From an uncultured Actinomycetes bacterium (GTDB lineage Bacteria; Actinomycetota; Acidimicrobiia; Acidimicrobiales; Acidimicrobilacustridaceae), in assembly GCA_937876315.1 (NCBI GenBank), contig CALEHQ010000045.1:16001-80000 (forward strand): a stretch of 64,000 nt of DNA. The letters run 5' to 3'. The notes below the pieces were generated by a model. It saw only the letters and a program-made list of their open reading frames with translations, ran no database searches and was not told the DNA's origin. Below are positions 44,593 through 54,909 of the stretch, piece after piece. Every line of letters begins with the position of its first letter. Position 1 is the first letter of the stretch. A program made the translations under genes and the position numbers.

Positions 44593-45735
44593 ATGAGGAC
44601 ACGAGCCGCAGTCCTGTACGCCCCTCATACCGAGTACAAAATCGAAGAGATCGAACTTGATGAACCCAAGGCCAATGAGGTCCTCGTGCGCTTTGTTGCG
44701 AGCGGCATGTGCCACTCCGATGAGCACATGGTTACCGGCGATATGGCAATGGACCCAGCGATCATCGAAATGCTCGGCTGGCAGCAGTACCCAATCATTC
44801 TCGGACACGAGGGTGGCGGCATCGTTGAAAAGGTCGGCCCCGGTGTGACCGAACTTAAGGTCGGCGATCACGTCGTTACTTCGTTCGTTCCTTCATGCGG
44901 ACGTTGCCCCTCGTGTGCAAAGGGTCAGCAGAACCTTTGCGATAGGGGTGCGCACCTTCTCTCTGGTCGCCAGGAAGATGGAACCTCTCGCCACCACCTT
45001 CTTGATGGCACCGACCTCGCAACGATGTGCTGCCTCGGCACGTTCGCTGAGCATTCGGTCATGAACATCAATTCGCTTGTCAAGGTTGAAGAAGATCTTC
45101 CCCTCGACAAGGCCTGCCTCGTCGCTTGTGGCGTCACCACCGGCTGGGGTTCCGCCACCTACGCAGCTGAAGTTGCACCCGGCGACACCGTCGTTGTCAT
45201 CGGCACCGGCGGCGTTGGCATGAACGCTGTGCAAGGCGCACACCTTGCGGGCGCCCGCTACGTCATCGCTCTCGATCCGGTCGAATTCAAGCGTGAACAA
45301 TCACAGAACTTCGGCGCAACCCACGTCGCTTCCGACGTTGCCGAGGCACAGGCACTGCTTGGCGAACTCACATGGGGACGCATGGCCGACAAGGTCATCG
45401 TCACCGTCGGCGAAGGCAAGGGCGCCGACCTCGAGTCGTACATGAGCATGGTTGGCAAGGGCGGCCGCTTGGTATTCACGGCCGTTGCCAACATGAACGA
45501 AAACGATGTGCAGCTCAACCTGTTCGCATTCGCTATGCAGCAGAAGCAACTCATCGGAACCATCTTCGGCAGCGCCAACCCGCGTTATGACATTCCGAAG
45601 CTTCTCGGCCTCTACCGCAGCGGCCAGTTGAAGCTCGATGAACTCGTCACCCGCACCTACACCCTCGATCAGATCAACGAGGGCTACCAGGACATGCGTG
45701 ACGGCAAAAACATCCGCGGCGTCATCGTTTACTGA
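44593..45735 (+). CDS. NDMA-dependent-type zinc alcohol dehydrogenase
   Basis: The 380-residue dehydrogenase has catalytic zinc ligands Cys40 and His72-Glu73, structural zinc cysteines Cys102, 105, 108 and 116, and the Rossmann motif VVVIGTGGVGMNAV. The segment SGRQEDGTSRHHLLDGTDLA is the mark of the NDMA-dependent (Rxyl_3153) alcohol dehydrogenases that keep a tightly bound nicotinamide and often depend on mycofactocin. It would oxidise an alcohol from the neighbouring hydroxylases. AAGGAG precedes the ATG. Confidence 0.9.
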   Translation: MRTRAAVLYAPHTEYKIEEIELDEPKANEVLVRFVASGMCHSDEHMVTGDMAMDPAIIEMLGWQQYPIILGHEGGGIVEKVGPGVTELKVGDHVVTSFVPSCGRCPSCAKGQQNLCDRGAHLLSGRQEDGTSRHHLLDGTDLATMCCLGTFAEHSVMNINSLVKVEEDLPLDKACLVACGVTTGWGSATYAAEVAPGDTVVVIGTGGVGMNAVQGAHLAGARYVIALDPVEFKREQSQNFGATHVASDVAEAQALLGELTWGRMADKVIVTVGEGKGADLESYMSMVGKGGRLVFTAVANMNENDVQLNLFAFAMQQKQLIGTIFGSANPRYDIPKLLGLYRSGQLKLDELVTRTYTLDQINEGYQDMRDGKNIRGVIVY

Positions 45736-45764
45736 TTTCGGCCTACAACTGGATTCATCCGCAC

Positions 45765-45805
45765 ACGGCGGGTTCGATTGACTGAAAGGTCAGCGGACCC
45801 GCCGT
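45765..45805. terminator. Stem-loop at the convergent ends of the dehydrogenase and the 45790 gene
   Basis: A perfect 9-bp outer stem ACGGCGGGT / ACCCGCCGT (45765-45773 and 45797-45805) encloses an inner 4-bp hairpin. It overlaps the last codons of the minus-strand gene. There is no long T tract, so efficiency is uncertain. Confidence 0.5.
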
Positions 45806-46611
45806 TGTAGTGGAGCTGCATGACAGCTGCACTCGGTCTGCTGATCACATGCCCCGGAGCGACCAACCGGCGCAAACCGGTCGGGGTAGGCGATGCCCGC
45901 ATCGACGCCACCGAGAAACACACAGCCGCATTCCGTACACGCCCATCCTGTCTTTGCTATTTCGACGAGTTCGACACCACCGATACCAAAAGCGGCAGCA
46001 ACCGATTCGGTCGATTTCGCCCAGCGACCCTTCGTATCGTCGGTCATGTCGCGATCTTCGTTGTCTGGCGACGGAAGAGTCTCCCCCGCCATCACCGCGC
46101 CGAGAGTTGCGCAGGCTATGAGGTCTTCAAGAGCAGTTGCATCCGCAGCACCCGGGTGCTGACCTGAACGCGCGGTTGCGTCGAGGACCTGCAGAGACGA
46201 GTGCACCCGAAGAACGAGAGCTCCTTGCGCAGGGGGACGCCGTGTGTGCCAGAGCCCACCCCCAACCAGAAGGTCAGCGCGATTGGCCACAGCTGTGGCC
46301 AATGGTTCGGGCTGCACAAATCCGCCGCTCAGAACAAAGGTATTCGTGACGGCCGTGATGACCATCCGTCGCCAGTGAGTACCGATATCGGTGAGTCGTT
46401 CCGAGCGCATCTGTTCGATCGGCTCGGATGGTGCAAGGTGCTCGACGAGCAGTGCCTCGAGAATGACCCAGATCGATTCGACCGCAGTCTCAGGATCCTC
46501 AGAGGGCATGCCAAGTTGAGCAGCAATAAACGCCTGACGAAGAACTGTTTCTGCTCGCTCACGATTGGCATCGCCATAGGTGAAGAGTTCTACTGACTCA
46601 GTCCCGGACAC
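45790..46611 (-). CDS. Hypothetical protein with cysteine-rich C-terminus
   Basis: This 273-residue protein has an N-terminal helical part (about 1-90) and an alpha/beta middle. A C-terminal cysteine-rich region has CTECGC and, about 27 residues on, CDQQTECSC. The cysteines look like a metal-binding module. No family was recognised. It is convergent with the dehydrogenase. Confidence 0.6.
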   Translation of the reverse strand: MSGTESVELFTYGDANRERAETVLRQAFIAAQLGMPSEDPETAVESIWVILEALLVEHLAPSEPIEQMRSERLTDIGTHWRRMVITAVTNTFVLSGGFVQPEPLATAVANRADLLVGGGLWHTRRPPAQGALVLRVHSSLQVLDATARSGQHPGAADATALEDLIACATLGAVMAGETLPSPDNEDRDMTDDTKGRWAKSTESVAAAFGIGGVELVEIAKTGWACTECGCVFLGGVDAGIAYPDRFAPVGRSGACDQQTECSCHAAPLQRRVR

Positions 46612-46713
46612 AGGCTGATTCTTACCTCGGCTCCCCCAGTCGTGGGGGACCGAAGAACGAATCTTCCGTTACGCGACGTCAATGACCGCGACAGTCCGAC
46701 CTAGTCTCGTGAT

Positions 46714-46956
46714 GTGGAGACGACCGTGACGACAATCGATTCAGTGGTTTCGACCACTTCAACGCTCATCGGCCCAAACGGAACTGCGCCAGGGCTCGCC
46801 TTCATTGAACAGCAATCGAAACCACTCGAAGACTCAAGCGGCGAAGGCACCGCAGCACTGCCGTTACTGGCAGGTGGAATCATCTTTCTTGTGGTCTTCA
46901 CCACGATTTTTGTGCGCTCATGGCGCCGCAAGCAGCGCCGCACTGCGCAGCCCTAA
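46714..46956 (+). CDS. Small single-pass membrane protein
   Basis: The 80-residue protein has a Ser/Thr-rich extracytoplasmic part, a hydrophobic helix (LPLLAGGIIFLVVFTTIFV, about 49-67) and a basic C-terminal tail RSWRRKQRR. The start is GTG at 46714. No family. It is convergent with the Bax-inhibitor-like gene, seven bases apart. The topology supports a real gene. Confidence 0.5.
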   Translation: METTVTTIDSVVSTTSTLIGPNGTAPGLAFIEQQSKPLEDSSGEGTAALPLLAGGIIFLVVFTTIFVRSWRRKQRRTAQP

Positions 46957-46962
46957 CCCGCC

Positions 46963-47757
46963 TCAGCGTCGCAGCAGTGAAAGCAAGCGAAGGATCTCGA
47001 GGTAGAGCCACACGATCGTTACGGTGACACCGAGAGCGGCAAGCCATTCCATCCGGCGAGGCGTAGTTCCGGCCTCTACTGACTGCTCGATGAATGCAAA
47101 GTCAATCGCCAGGTTCATGGCTGCGACGATGCAGATGACGACGCTGATCCCGATTCCAAGGGGTGTCGGGCTATTCCAGAAGGTGATGTTGGCACCGAAG
47201 ATCGAAAAGATCCAAGAGGCGAGATACATCACCATGATGCCGCCAGTCGCAGCGACGGTGATGAGGACAAACTTTGGAGTGACCTTCACGATACGCGTCA
47301 CGTACAACACGAACATCACGAGGATGACACTCAGCGTCGCGAGCACCGCTTGTACGACGATGCCGTCATACATTTGGTTGTAATAGGCGGAAATAGCACC
47401 GAGAAATGCACCTTCGAAGAGTGCATACAACGGTGCAGTGGCGGGGCCCCACTTTGGCTTGAAGATGGTGGCAAACGCGAACCCAATCGCAGCAAGCGCA
47501 GCGATGATTGTCCAACCAGGGAACGAAGTTGTGCTGACCACAACGGTCTGGCGCGTTGCCGTGTCGAAAACTTCTTGAGTGGTCTGATTCACCTGAGACC
47601 AGCCGACCCAACCCGAGACGCAGATGATCGCAAACATCACACCAAGAGCTGACATGGTGCCGCCGTAGGTCATCGTGCGTGTGACCGGCGAGGTGCCATA
47701 GCCCTCGGCGATGACCTGCTCGAAGCGCTTGTCATTTAGAACGGGATTCGAAGCCAT
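46963..47757 (-). CDS. Bax inhibitor-1 / YccA family membrane protein
   Basis: The 264-residue protein has seven hydrophobic segments and an N-terminal soluble stretch. TMTYGGTMSALGVMFAI, KPKWGPATAPLYALFEGAFL and FIEQSVEAGTTPRRMEW match the actinobacterial Bax1-I family (UPF0005). In bacteria these proteins may act as calcium leak or stress-related channels; no firm role is known. Confidence 0.87.
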   Translation of the reverse strand: MASNPVLNDKRFEQVIAEGYGTSPVTRTMTYGGTMSALGVMFAIICVSGWVGWSQVNQTTQEVFDTATRQTVVVSTTSFPGWTIIAALAAIGFAFATIFKPKWGPATAPLYALFEGAFLGAISAYYNQMYDGIVVQAVLATLSVILVMFVLYVTRIVKVTPKFVLITVAATGGIMVMYLASWIFSIFGANITFWNSPTPLGIGISVVICIVAAMNLAIDFAFIEQSVEAGTTPRRMEWLAALGVTVTIVWLYLEILRLLSLLRR

Positions 47758-47830
47758 TGCAGTCCTTTCAAAGACTTAAGCTTAACCATTGTAGGAACCA
47801 ACAGCGCTCAATAGGCGCCACCCCACCACG

Positions 47831-48184
47831 TCAGTCGTTTCGTGCGATTTCCAGACGGCCTTCGTGCTCGCGAACCTCGAAGGTGTTGATTGAACCCTTC
47901 TCATCGCGCCGACCAGCAGCTGACAGTTTTGAGCCAGTGCCTTCTTGATCAAACCGCCAGAAATGGCTCAGACACACAATCTCTTCGCCGTCGACTGCTC
48001 CTGCAGTTCCAAGGTGGGCCCACTGATGAGGACACCTCGCGGCGCACGCAACTGCGCGACCCGATGCAGTTCGCCAGACCACGACGTCGCCGCTTTGACG
48101 TTCGACCGTCACGATCTGACCGATCTCAAGGTCTTCGGCGGCCATAACGTCTATCCAATGCACCAAGTCAGGGTACCGCTGCAT
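47831..48184 (-). CDS. Rieske [2Fe-2S] ferredoxin-like protein
   Basis: The 117-residue protein carries the two halves of the Rieske motif: Cys51-Pro-His53 and Cys71-x2-His74 (CLSHFWRFD). It is a complete, small Rieske domain, likely an electron carrier for an oxygenase encoded elsewhere. It resembles the fragment at the window's left end in the second motif. Confidence 0.9.
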   Translation of the reverse strand: MQRYPDLVHWIDVMAAEDLEIGQIVTVERQSGDVVVWRTASGRAVACAARCPHQWAHLGTAGAVDGEEIVCLSHFWRFDQEGTGSKLSAAGRRDEKGSINTFEVREHEGRLEIARND

Positions 48185-48249
48185 CGAAATCCAACAGAAT
48201 CTTTGGCAAATAGTCGAACACCGCCTATTCCCCGCCTACCATCGCCGCC

Positions 48250-48759
48250 GTGGATTCATTCAAGGACCTTGTCGATGGGAACAACGCTTTCGCTGCCCGC
48301 TTCCCCAATGCTTCGCTCTCACCGATTCCCCAACAGCACCTTGCGGTCGTCACCTGTATGGATTGTCGAATCGATCCCCTTGTCATTTTTGGATTCGAGG
48401 CCGGCGATATCCACGTCATGCGCAATGCTGGCGCTCGGATTACGCCGGACATGCTTCGTTCGCTCATCAAATCGGTGAACCAACTCGAAGTCGACCGCAT
48501 CGCAATCGTGCACCACACCGACTGCGGTGCCGCCAAAATCGATCTTCCCGGGCTACGGGCCAAGGTCCTTGCCGCTACTGGCTCCGATCCCGACAACGTT
48601 GACTTCCACCTCATCGGCGATCATGCAGCAGCACTCGACGCCGATATCGAAGCGGTGCGCACATGCCCGTATCTCCCGGTGGGCACTGCAATCGCTGGCT
48701 TTCTTTATGACGTTGCGACGGGAATTGCTCACCCGCACGACTCCACTTTCGTCGGCTAA
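48250..48759 (+). CDS. Beta-class carbonic anhydrase
   Basis: The 169-residue protein has the zinc motif Cys36-Met-Asp38-Cys-Arg40 and His89-Thr-Asp-Cys92, which are the metal and dyad residues of beta-carbonic anhydrases. It interconverts CO2 and bicarbonate. It resembles the short mycobacterial type (Rv1284-like). A GTG start is used. It is divergent from the Rieske gene, which begins 65 bases away. Confidence 0.93.
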   Translation: MDSFKDLVDGNNAFAARFPNASLSPIPQQHLAVVTCMDCRIDPLVIFGFEAGDIHVMRNAGARITPDMLRSLIKSVNQLEVDRIAIVHHTDCGAAKIDLPGLRAKVLAATGSDPDNVDFHLIGDHAAALDADIEAVRTCPYLPVGTAIAGFLYDVATGIAHPHDSTFVG

Positions 48760-48813
48760 TTCCCGAGCCGATACCGTCGCACTAATGACAGCGGCGCAGA
48801 ACTCTTCGACCGC

Positions 48814-49710
48814 TTAGACGTCGAGGAATCGAGAGACTGCTATACCGGCGCCGATTGCACCGATTGCGATACCGACGACACCAAGCGTGATGAAGATGAC
48901 GGTCATCTCTCCGCCGCTTACCTGGAACCCACCTACTAAGGGGATGTCCTGCGCACTTGGCAACCACTTCTGGAAGAACGGTTTAAACGCCGCTAGTGCA
49001 CCGATCGCTACGAACGCCCCAATCAAGCCCTGGATAAGACCTTCCAGCATGAACGGCACTCGAATAAACCAGTTTGTGGCCCCAACGAGTTTCATCACTT
49101 CGATTTCTCTGCGACGGGCGAACATTGCCATTCGAATGGTGTTGAGAATGAGGAGACCTGCTGCTCCCAAGAGGAATGCAGCGATCACAAAAATACCCAC
49201 GGTGAGCCGACTCGAGAGTTGCTGAATAAGCCGAATCGTCTTGGAAGCAAACACAACCTGGTCGACACCTGAACGCCCCTCAAAAGTGAGTCCAAGTGAT
49301 TCAACCGCGTCAACGTCCTTGTTCACCGGTTCGATCCGGAACGAGGGCGGGAGGTCTTCGGCAGTCACGCTGTCGATGAGCTCAGGTGAATCGGCGAAGA
49401 GGCTCTTGAACTCGCTGTAGGCCTGCTGCTGATCGACAAAGACGACCTTTGAAACCTCAGGACTTTGATCGAGATCGTTCTGCAGCGAATCAATCTGCTG
49501 CTGCGTAGCGTCGATTCGTAAGAACACCACGAACTCGATGCCTCCCTGCCAGCGCTTTGTGGCATTTTCAACGCCGGAGCGGAGCATGAGCGATGCGCCA
49601 ACCAACGCCAGGGAGACAGCAACTGTCATGATCGACGCAAGCGTGATCGTGACGTTACGTCCGAGATTAGAAGTGGTCTCGCGAACGAGATAGTCAAACT
49701 TGACTGGCAT
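48814..49710 (-). CDS. ftsX: Cell-division permease-like protein FtsX
   Basis: This 298-residue protein has the FtsX topology: an N-terminal membrane helix (about 18-43), an extracytoplasmic domain (about 45-170, with QQIDSLQNDLDQSPEV and VFVDQQQAY) and three C-terminal helices. MARRREIEVMKLVGATNWFIR is the signature cytoplasmic loop. With FtsE it activates peptidoglycan hydrolases at the septum. It starts nine bases after ftsE. Confidence 0.95.
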   Translation of the reverse strand: MPVKFDYLVRETTSNLGRNVTITLASIMTVAVSLALVGASLMLRSGVENATKRWQGGIEFVVFLRIDATQQQIDSLQNDLDQSPEVSKVVFVDQQQAYSEFKSLFADSPELIDSVTAEDLPPSFRIEPVNKDVDAVESLGLTFEGRSGVDQVVFASKTIRLIQQLSSRLTVGIFVIAAFLLGAAGLLILNTIRMAMFARRREIEVMKLVGATNWFIRVPFMLEGLIQGLIGAFVAIGALAAFKPFFQKWLPSAQDIPLVGGFQVSGGEMTVIFITLGVVGIAIGAIGAGIAVSRFLDV

Positions 49711-49719
49711 CGAATCGTC

Positions 49720-50397
49720 CTATTCGTAGACGCCGCGCGCCTGGTCGCGAACGATGGAACCGCGATCAATTTCAATCACTCGACGACGCATGGTGTCGAC
49801 GATGCCGCGATCGTGGGTGGCCATAACAACGGTTGTACCGGTCTTATTGATGCGATCGAGCAATTTCATGATGCCGACTGATGTCGCTGGATCAAGGTTT
49901 CCCGTTGGCTCGTCGGCAAGAAGAATGAGCGGACGGTTTACGAAGGCTCGAGCGACAGAAACTCGCTGCTGCTCACCACCAGAGAGTTCGGTAGGAAAAC
50001 TGTCGGACTTATGGCCGAGCCCTACAAGATCGAGAATGGCTGGAACCTGACTTTCGATCACACTGCGAGGACGTCCGATAACCTCGAGGGCGAAGGCAAC
50101 ATTCTCAAAGACCGTCTTGGTCGGGAGAAGCTTGAAGTCCTGGAAGATGCAGCCGATGTTCCGGCGCAGATAGGGAACCTTCCAAGTGGAGAGACCACCA
50201 ATATCCTTGCCCGCCACATAGATATGGCCCTGCTCCGGAGTCTCTTCCTTATTGAGAAGCCGAATGAAGGTCGACTTCCCAGAGCCTGAAGCACCCACGA
50301 GGAAGACGAATTCGCCCTTGGCGATCTCGACGTTGGCGTCGCGCAGTGCGACGGTCGAATTCTTGTAGGTCTTGGTGACGTTTTCGAGAGTAATCAT
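49720..50397 (-). CDS. ftsE: Cell-division ATP-binding protein FtsE
   Basis: The 225-residue ABC ATPase has Walker [10 protein letters not shown], the Q-loop [12 protein letters not shown], signature [14 protein letters not shown] and Walker [12 protein letters not shown]. The N-terminal [13 protein letters not shown] is usual for FtsE. The start at 50397 fits the family; the longer open frame to 50505 has no support. ftsX follows nine bases on. Unlike many actinomycetes, smpB is not adjacent but at 22676. Confidence 0.95.
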   Translation of the reverse strand: MITLENVTKTYKNSTVALRDANVEIAKGEFVFLVGASGSGKSTFIRLLNKEETPEQGHIYVAGKDIGGLSTWKVPYLRRNIGCIFQDFKLLPTKTVFENVAFALEVIGRPRSVIESQVPAILDLVGLGHKSDSFPTELSGGEQQRVSVARAFVNRPLILLADEPTGNLDPATSVGIMKLLDRINKTGTTVVMATHDRGIVDTMRRRVIEIDRGSIVRDQARGVYE

Positions 50398-50552
50398 GAT
50401 GAGGGGCGCCCAGCGGGACTGAACGCCTACGAGGCTAGACGGGCAGAGCTGGCAACTGGTGCCACTCCCCTGACCCGCACCAATACAACGATCTCGCCGA
50501 TGCACTCATGTAATCCGAGACAAACGGTGCCATCACCGCCACTGTGCATTTC

Positions 50553-51080
50553 TCAGTCGTCGTCGGCCTCATGTAACGCACGAGCGATTGCTGGTTCAAG
50601 GGTCCACGCTGTAGCTGGCAGATGATGTTCCTTCGTCCACGCCACTGTAAGAAAATCACTATCGGAATCAGCGAGCATCTCTGCTCCGATATCGGGGTGT
50701 CGACGATAAAGCCCAACCGAACGCTTCCACGTCGACCTCGACGATGACCACCGTGAAACATCTGATTCAGTTTTTATAACGGTGATGGCGAGCACCGTCG
50801 CGATGACACGACCCGGAGTTCGCAGACCCGACGTCAACTTTCCGCAATCATGCAGCAGAGCGGCGGCGAGCACTGGGCGTGTTGCCTTCTGCCCCAATGA
50901 CACTTCGACTCGCCGGGCGACGGCGGCGGAATGACGCCGGTCTGGCCCTGACAACGAACGCCAGATAGCTCGCTCACCGGGCAAGAGTTGCGATTCCGCC
51001 CAACTCTGTCCTGCGGCAGATGGACCACCAGGTCGCAGGCTGCCGAAGAACCGCCGAATCAAATGACTGAGGCGGGACAT
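50553..51080 (-). CDS. HD-domain protein
   Basis: The 175-residue protein has the HD metal motif: His50 in RRHSAAVARRV and His77-Asp78 in ALLHDCGK, with later His and Asp residues (DIGAEML, KEHH). HD proteins hydrolyse phosphate esters such as cyclic or guanosine nucleotides. The substrate is unknown. It follows the acidic-repeat zinc-finger gene by 17 bases and precedes ftsE by 155 bases. ATG at 51080 is chosen because the open frame upstream overlaps the repeat gene. Confidence 0.75.
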   Translation of the reverse strand: MSRLSHLIRRFFGSLRPGGPSAAGQSWAESQLLPGERAIWRSLSGPDRRHSAAVARRVEVSLGQKATRPVLAAALLHDCGKLTSGLRTPGRVIATVLAITVIKTESDVSRWSSSRSTWKRSVGLYRRHPDIGAEMLADSDSDFLTVAWTKEHHLPATAWTLEPAIARALHEADDD

Positions 51081-51097
51081 AGAGCAGTTGCAGATCC

Positions 51098-51661
51098 CTA
51101 GACCAGGTGTGCGCTGCAAGAGCGCGCTTGGGGCATTTCGGCAAGAACGGCATCGTCGATCGGATTGCCGCAACTGTCACAGAGACCGTACGAACCTTCG
51201 TCCAGGCGCTCGAGAGCACGTTCGACTCCGTCAAGTTCCTCGCGAAGGACTGAAGCCAACTGACGATCATCGGGCTCACCGCCATCGATGACCGTCAACG
51301 AATCAGCGACAACGACGTTGCCCTGTGCATCGGCAGCGACGAAGTGTTCCTCGACCATGACATCACCCTCGGCGTCGACGATCGTGATGGTTTCATCGAG
51401 AACGATGTCACCGTCTTCGTCGAAGATCGCAACGGTTTCATCGATCATGAGATCGCCTTCGTCGTCGGTAACGATCGTCTTATCGTCGATCACGACAACA
51501 CCATGACCATCGACTTCGAGAATGTCGATTGTCTCCACGTGCTCGCCGATGACGGATCCGTCCTCGTCGAGAATGTCCTCGGACAAAACAATTTCGTCCA
51601 CAAGTTCAACCTCATTGTCGGAAAATCGATCGGGGGCAGACCATTCACCTGAGTTACTCAT
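51098..51661 (-). CDS. Acidic-repeat protein with C-terminal DksA/TraR-type zinc finger
   Basis: The protein has 187 residues. Residues 35-127 carry about six acidic repeat units with a period of 15 residues, anchored by Gly39, 54, 69, 84, 99 and 114 and reading like (I/V)xDEDGDxxxDET; the best copies are 65-104. Residues 129-187 are a helix and a DksA/TraR-type zinc ribbon with CDSC (160-163) and CSAH at the end, so the fourth ligand is His. The repeats should form a stack of short beta strands. Function is unknown; the zinc ribbon suggests contact with RNA polymerase. Start ATG at 51661 is chosen by domain content. Genes on both sides are on the same strand. Confidence 0.75.
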   Translation of the reverse strand: MSNSGEWSAPDRFSDNEVELVDEIVLSEDILDEDGSVIGEHVETIDILEVDGHGVVVIDDKTIVTDDEGDLMIDETVAIFDEDGDIVLDETITIVDAEGDVMVEEHFVAADAQGNVVVADSLTVIDGGEPDDRQLASVLREELDGVERALERLDEGSYGLCDSCGNPIDDAVLAEMPQARSCSAHLV

Positions 51662-51671
51662 GGAGATGAGG

Positions 51672-52608
51672 CTAGCGGCGAGATGCCTGAGCTCGCGGAT
51701 GAGCCGCCTCGTACACCGCAAAGAGTCGGTCGTTCGAGACCATCGTGTACACCTGAGTCGTCGCGATAGAAGCGTGACCCAGCAGTTCCTGTACTGCCCG
51801 AATATCAGCTCCGTGATCGAGCATGTGCGTGGCGCAGGAGTGGCGCAAAACGTGCGGAGTCAGACGAGCGCCAAGCCCGGCAGCGTCTCCATATTTTCGA
51901 ACAATTGCCCACGCGCCCTGGCGCCCGAGGCGACCGCCGCGGGCATTCAGAAAGACAGCATCTGCGTCAGAGCGAGTCGCAAATCGTTCTGGCGCGAGAT
52001 CGCCACGTCCAGCTTCCTCAAGCCAACTCGCCAACGCAACGCGCGCCCACCGTCCAATCGGAACGACACGTTCTTTCGAGCCTTTTCCGAAGAGTCGCAA
52101 CAATCCAGCATCGAGGTCAACGTCACTAAGACTCAATGCACAAACTTCCGAGATGCGCGCACCAGTGCCGTAGAGAACCTCAAGAATTGCACGGTCGCGA
52201 CGTGCAATCGCCGTTTCGCCTTCCACTTGATCCAGCAGTGCGGTCACCTCAGTTTCAGTTAACGCTTTTGGAAGTCCCGCAGGAACTCTGGGTGTCTCAA
52301 TCCCCGCCGATGGATCTATTGCCGAAAGCCCCTCGTCGGAACGGAATCGATGTAGCGATCGAACTGAGACCGTGGCCCGTTTCACAGACGATGGCGCCAA
52401 GCCTCGCTCTCGAAGTACTCCGACATATGCGTCGAGATCTGTCGCCCGAACCGCATCGAGCGTTCGTCCCGTTTCAGATAGCCAAAGGCAATAGGCGGTG
52501 AGATCTCGACGATACGCAGCAAGCGTGTTCACCGAACGACCGCGCTCGGCCGTCAACCATGTCAGAAACTCCTCAACATCGAGAGGAAGTTCCCAATCCT
52601 CAGAGGGC

Positions 52609-52616
<8 letters not shown>
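51672..52616 (-). CDS. xerD: Tyrosine recombinase XerD
   Basis: The protein of about 314 residues has the core-binding N-domain and a catalytic domain with the arginine in GTGARISE, the lysine in FGKGSKER, HVLRH (His and Arg), the LLGHASIATTQVYT histidine and the nucleophile tyrosine. Residues 1-20 are acidic (VAEPSEDWE). XerD resolves chromosome dimers with XerC at dif. The place after pyrG-NUDIX is the mycobacterial position of xerD. GTG at 52616 overlaps the NUDIX stop by eight bases and is preferred to ATG at 52649. Confidence 0.93.
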
Positions 52617-54818
<2,202 letters not shown>

Positions 54819-54909
54819 TTAGTCAACACGTCGGGATTTCATCGTAGCCCCGTTCTGAGTGCCTCGGTGTGGATTGCTCGGTGACTTCAGACCGGAACTG
54901 ATCACCGGC

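Noticed and set aside
51290..51560. EF-hand calcium loops in the acidic repeats
   Set aside because: The glycine sits at the fourth, not the sixth, position of the DxDGD pattern and the spacing of 15 has no helices around it.
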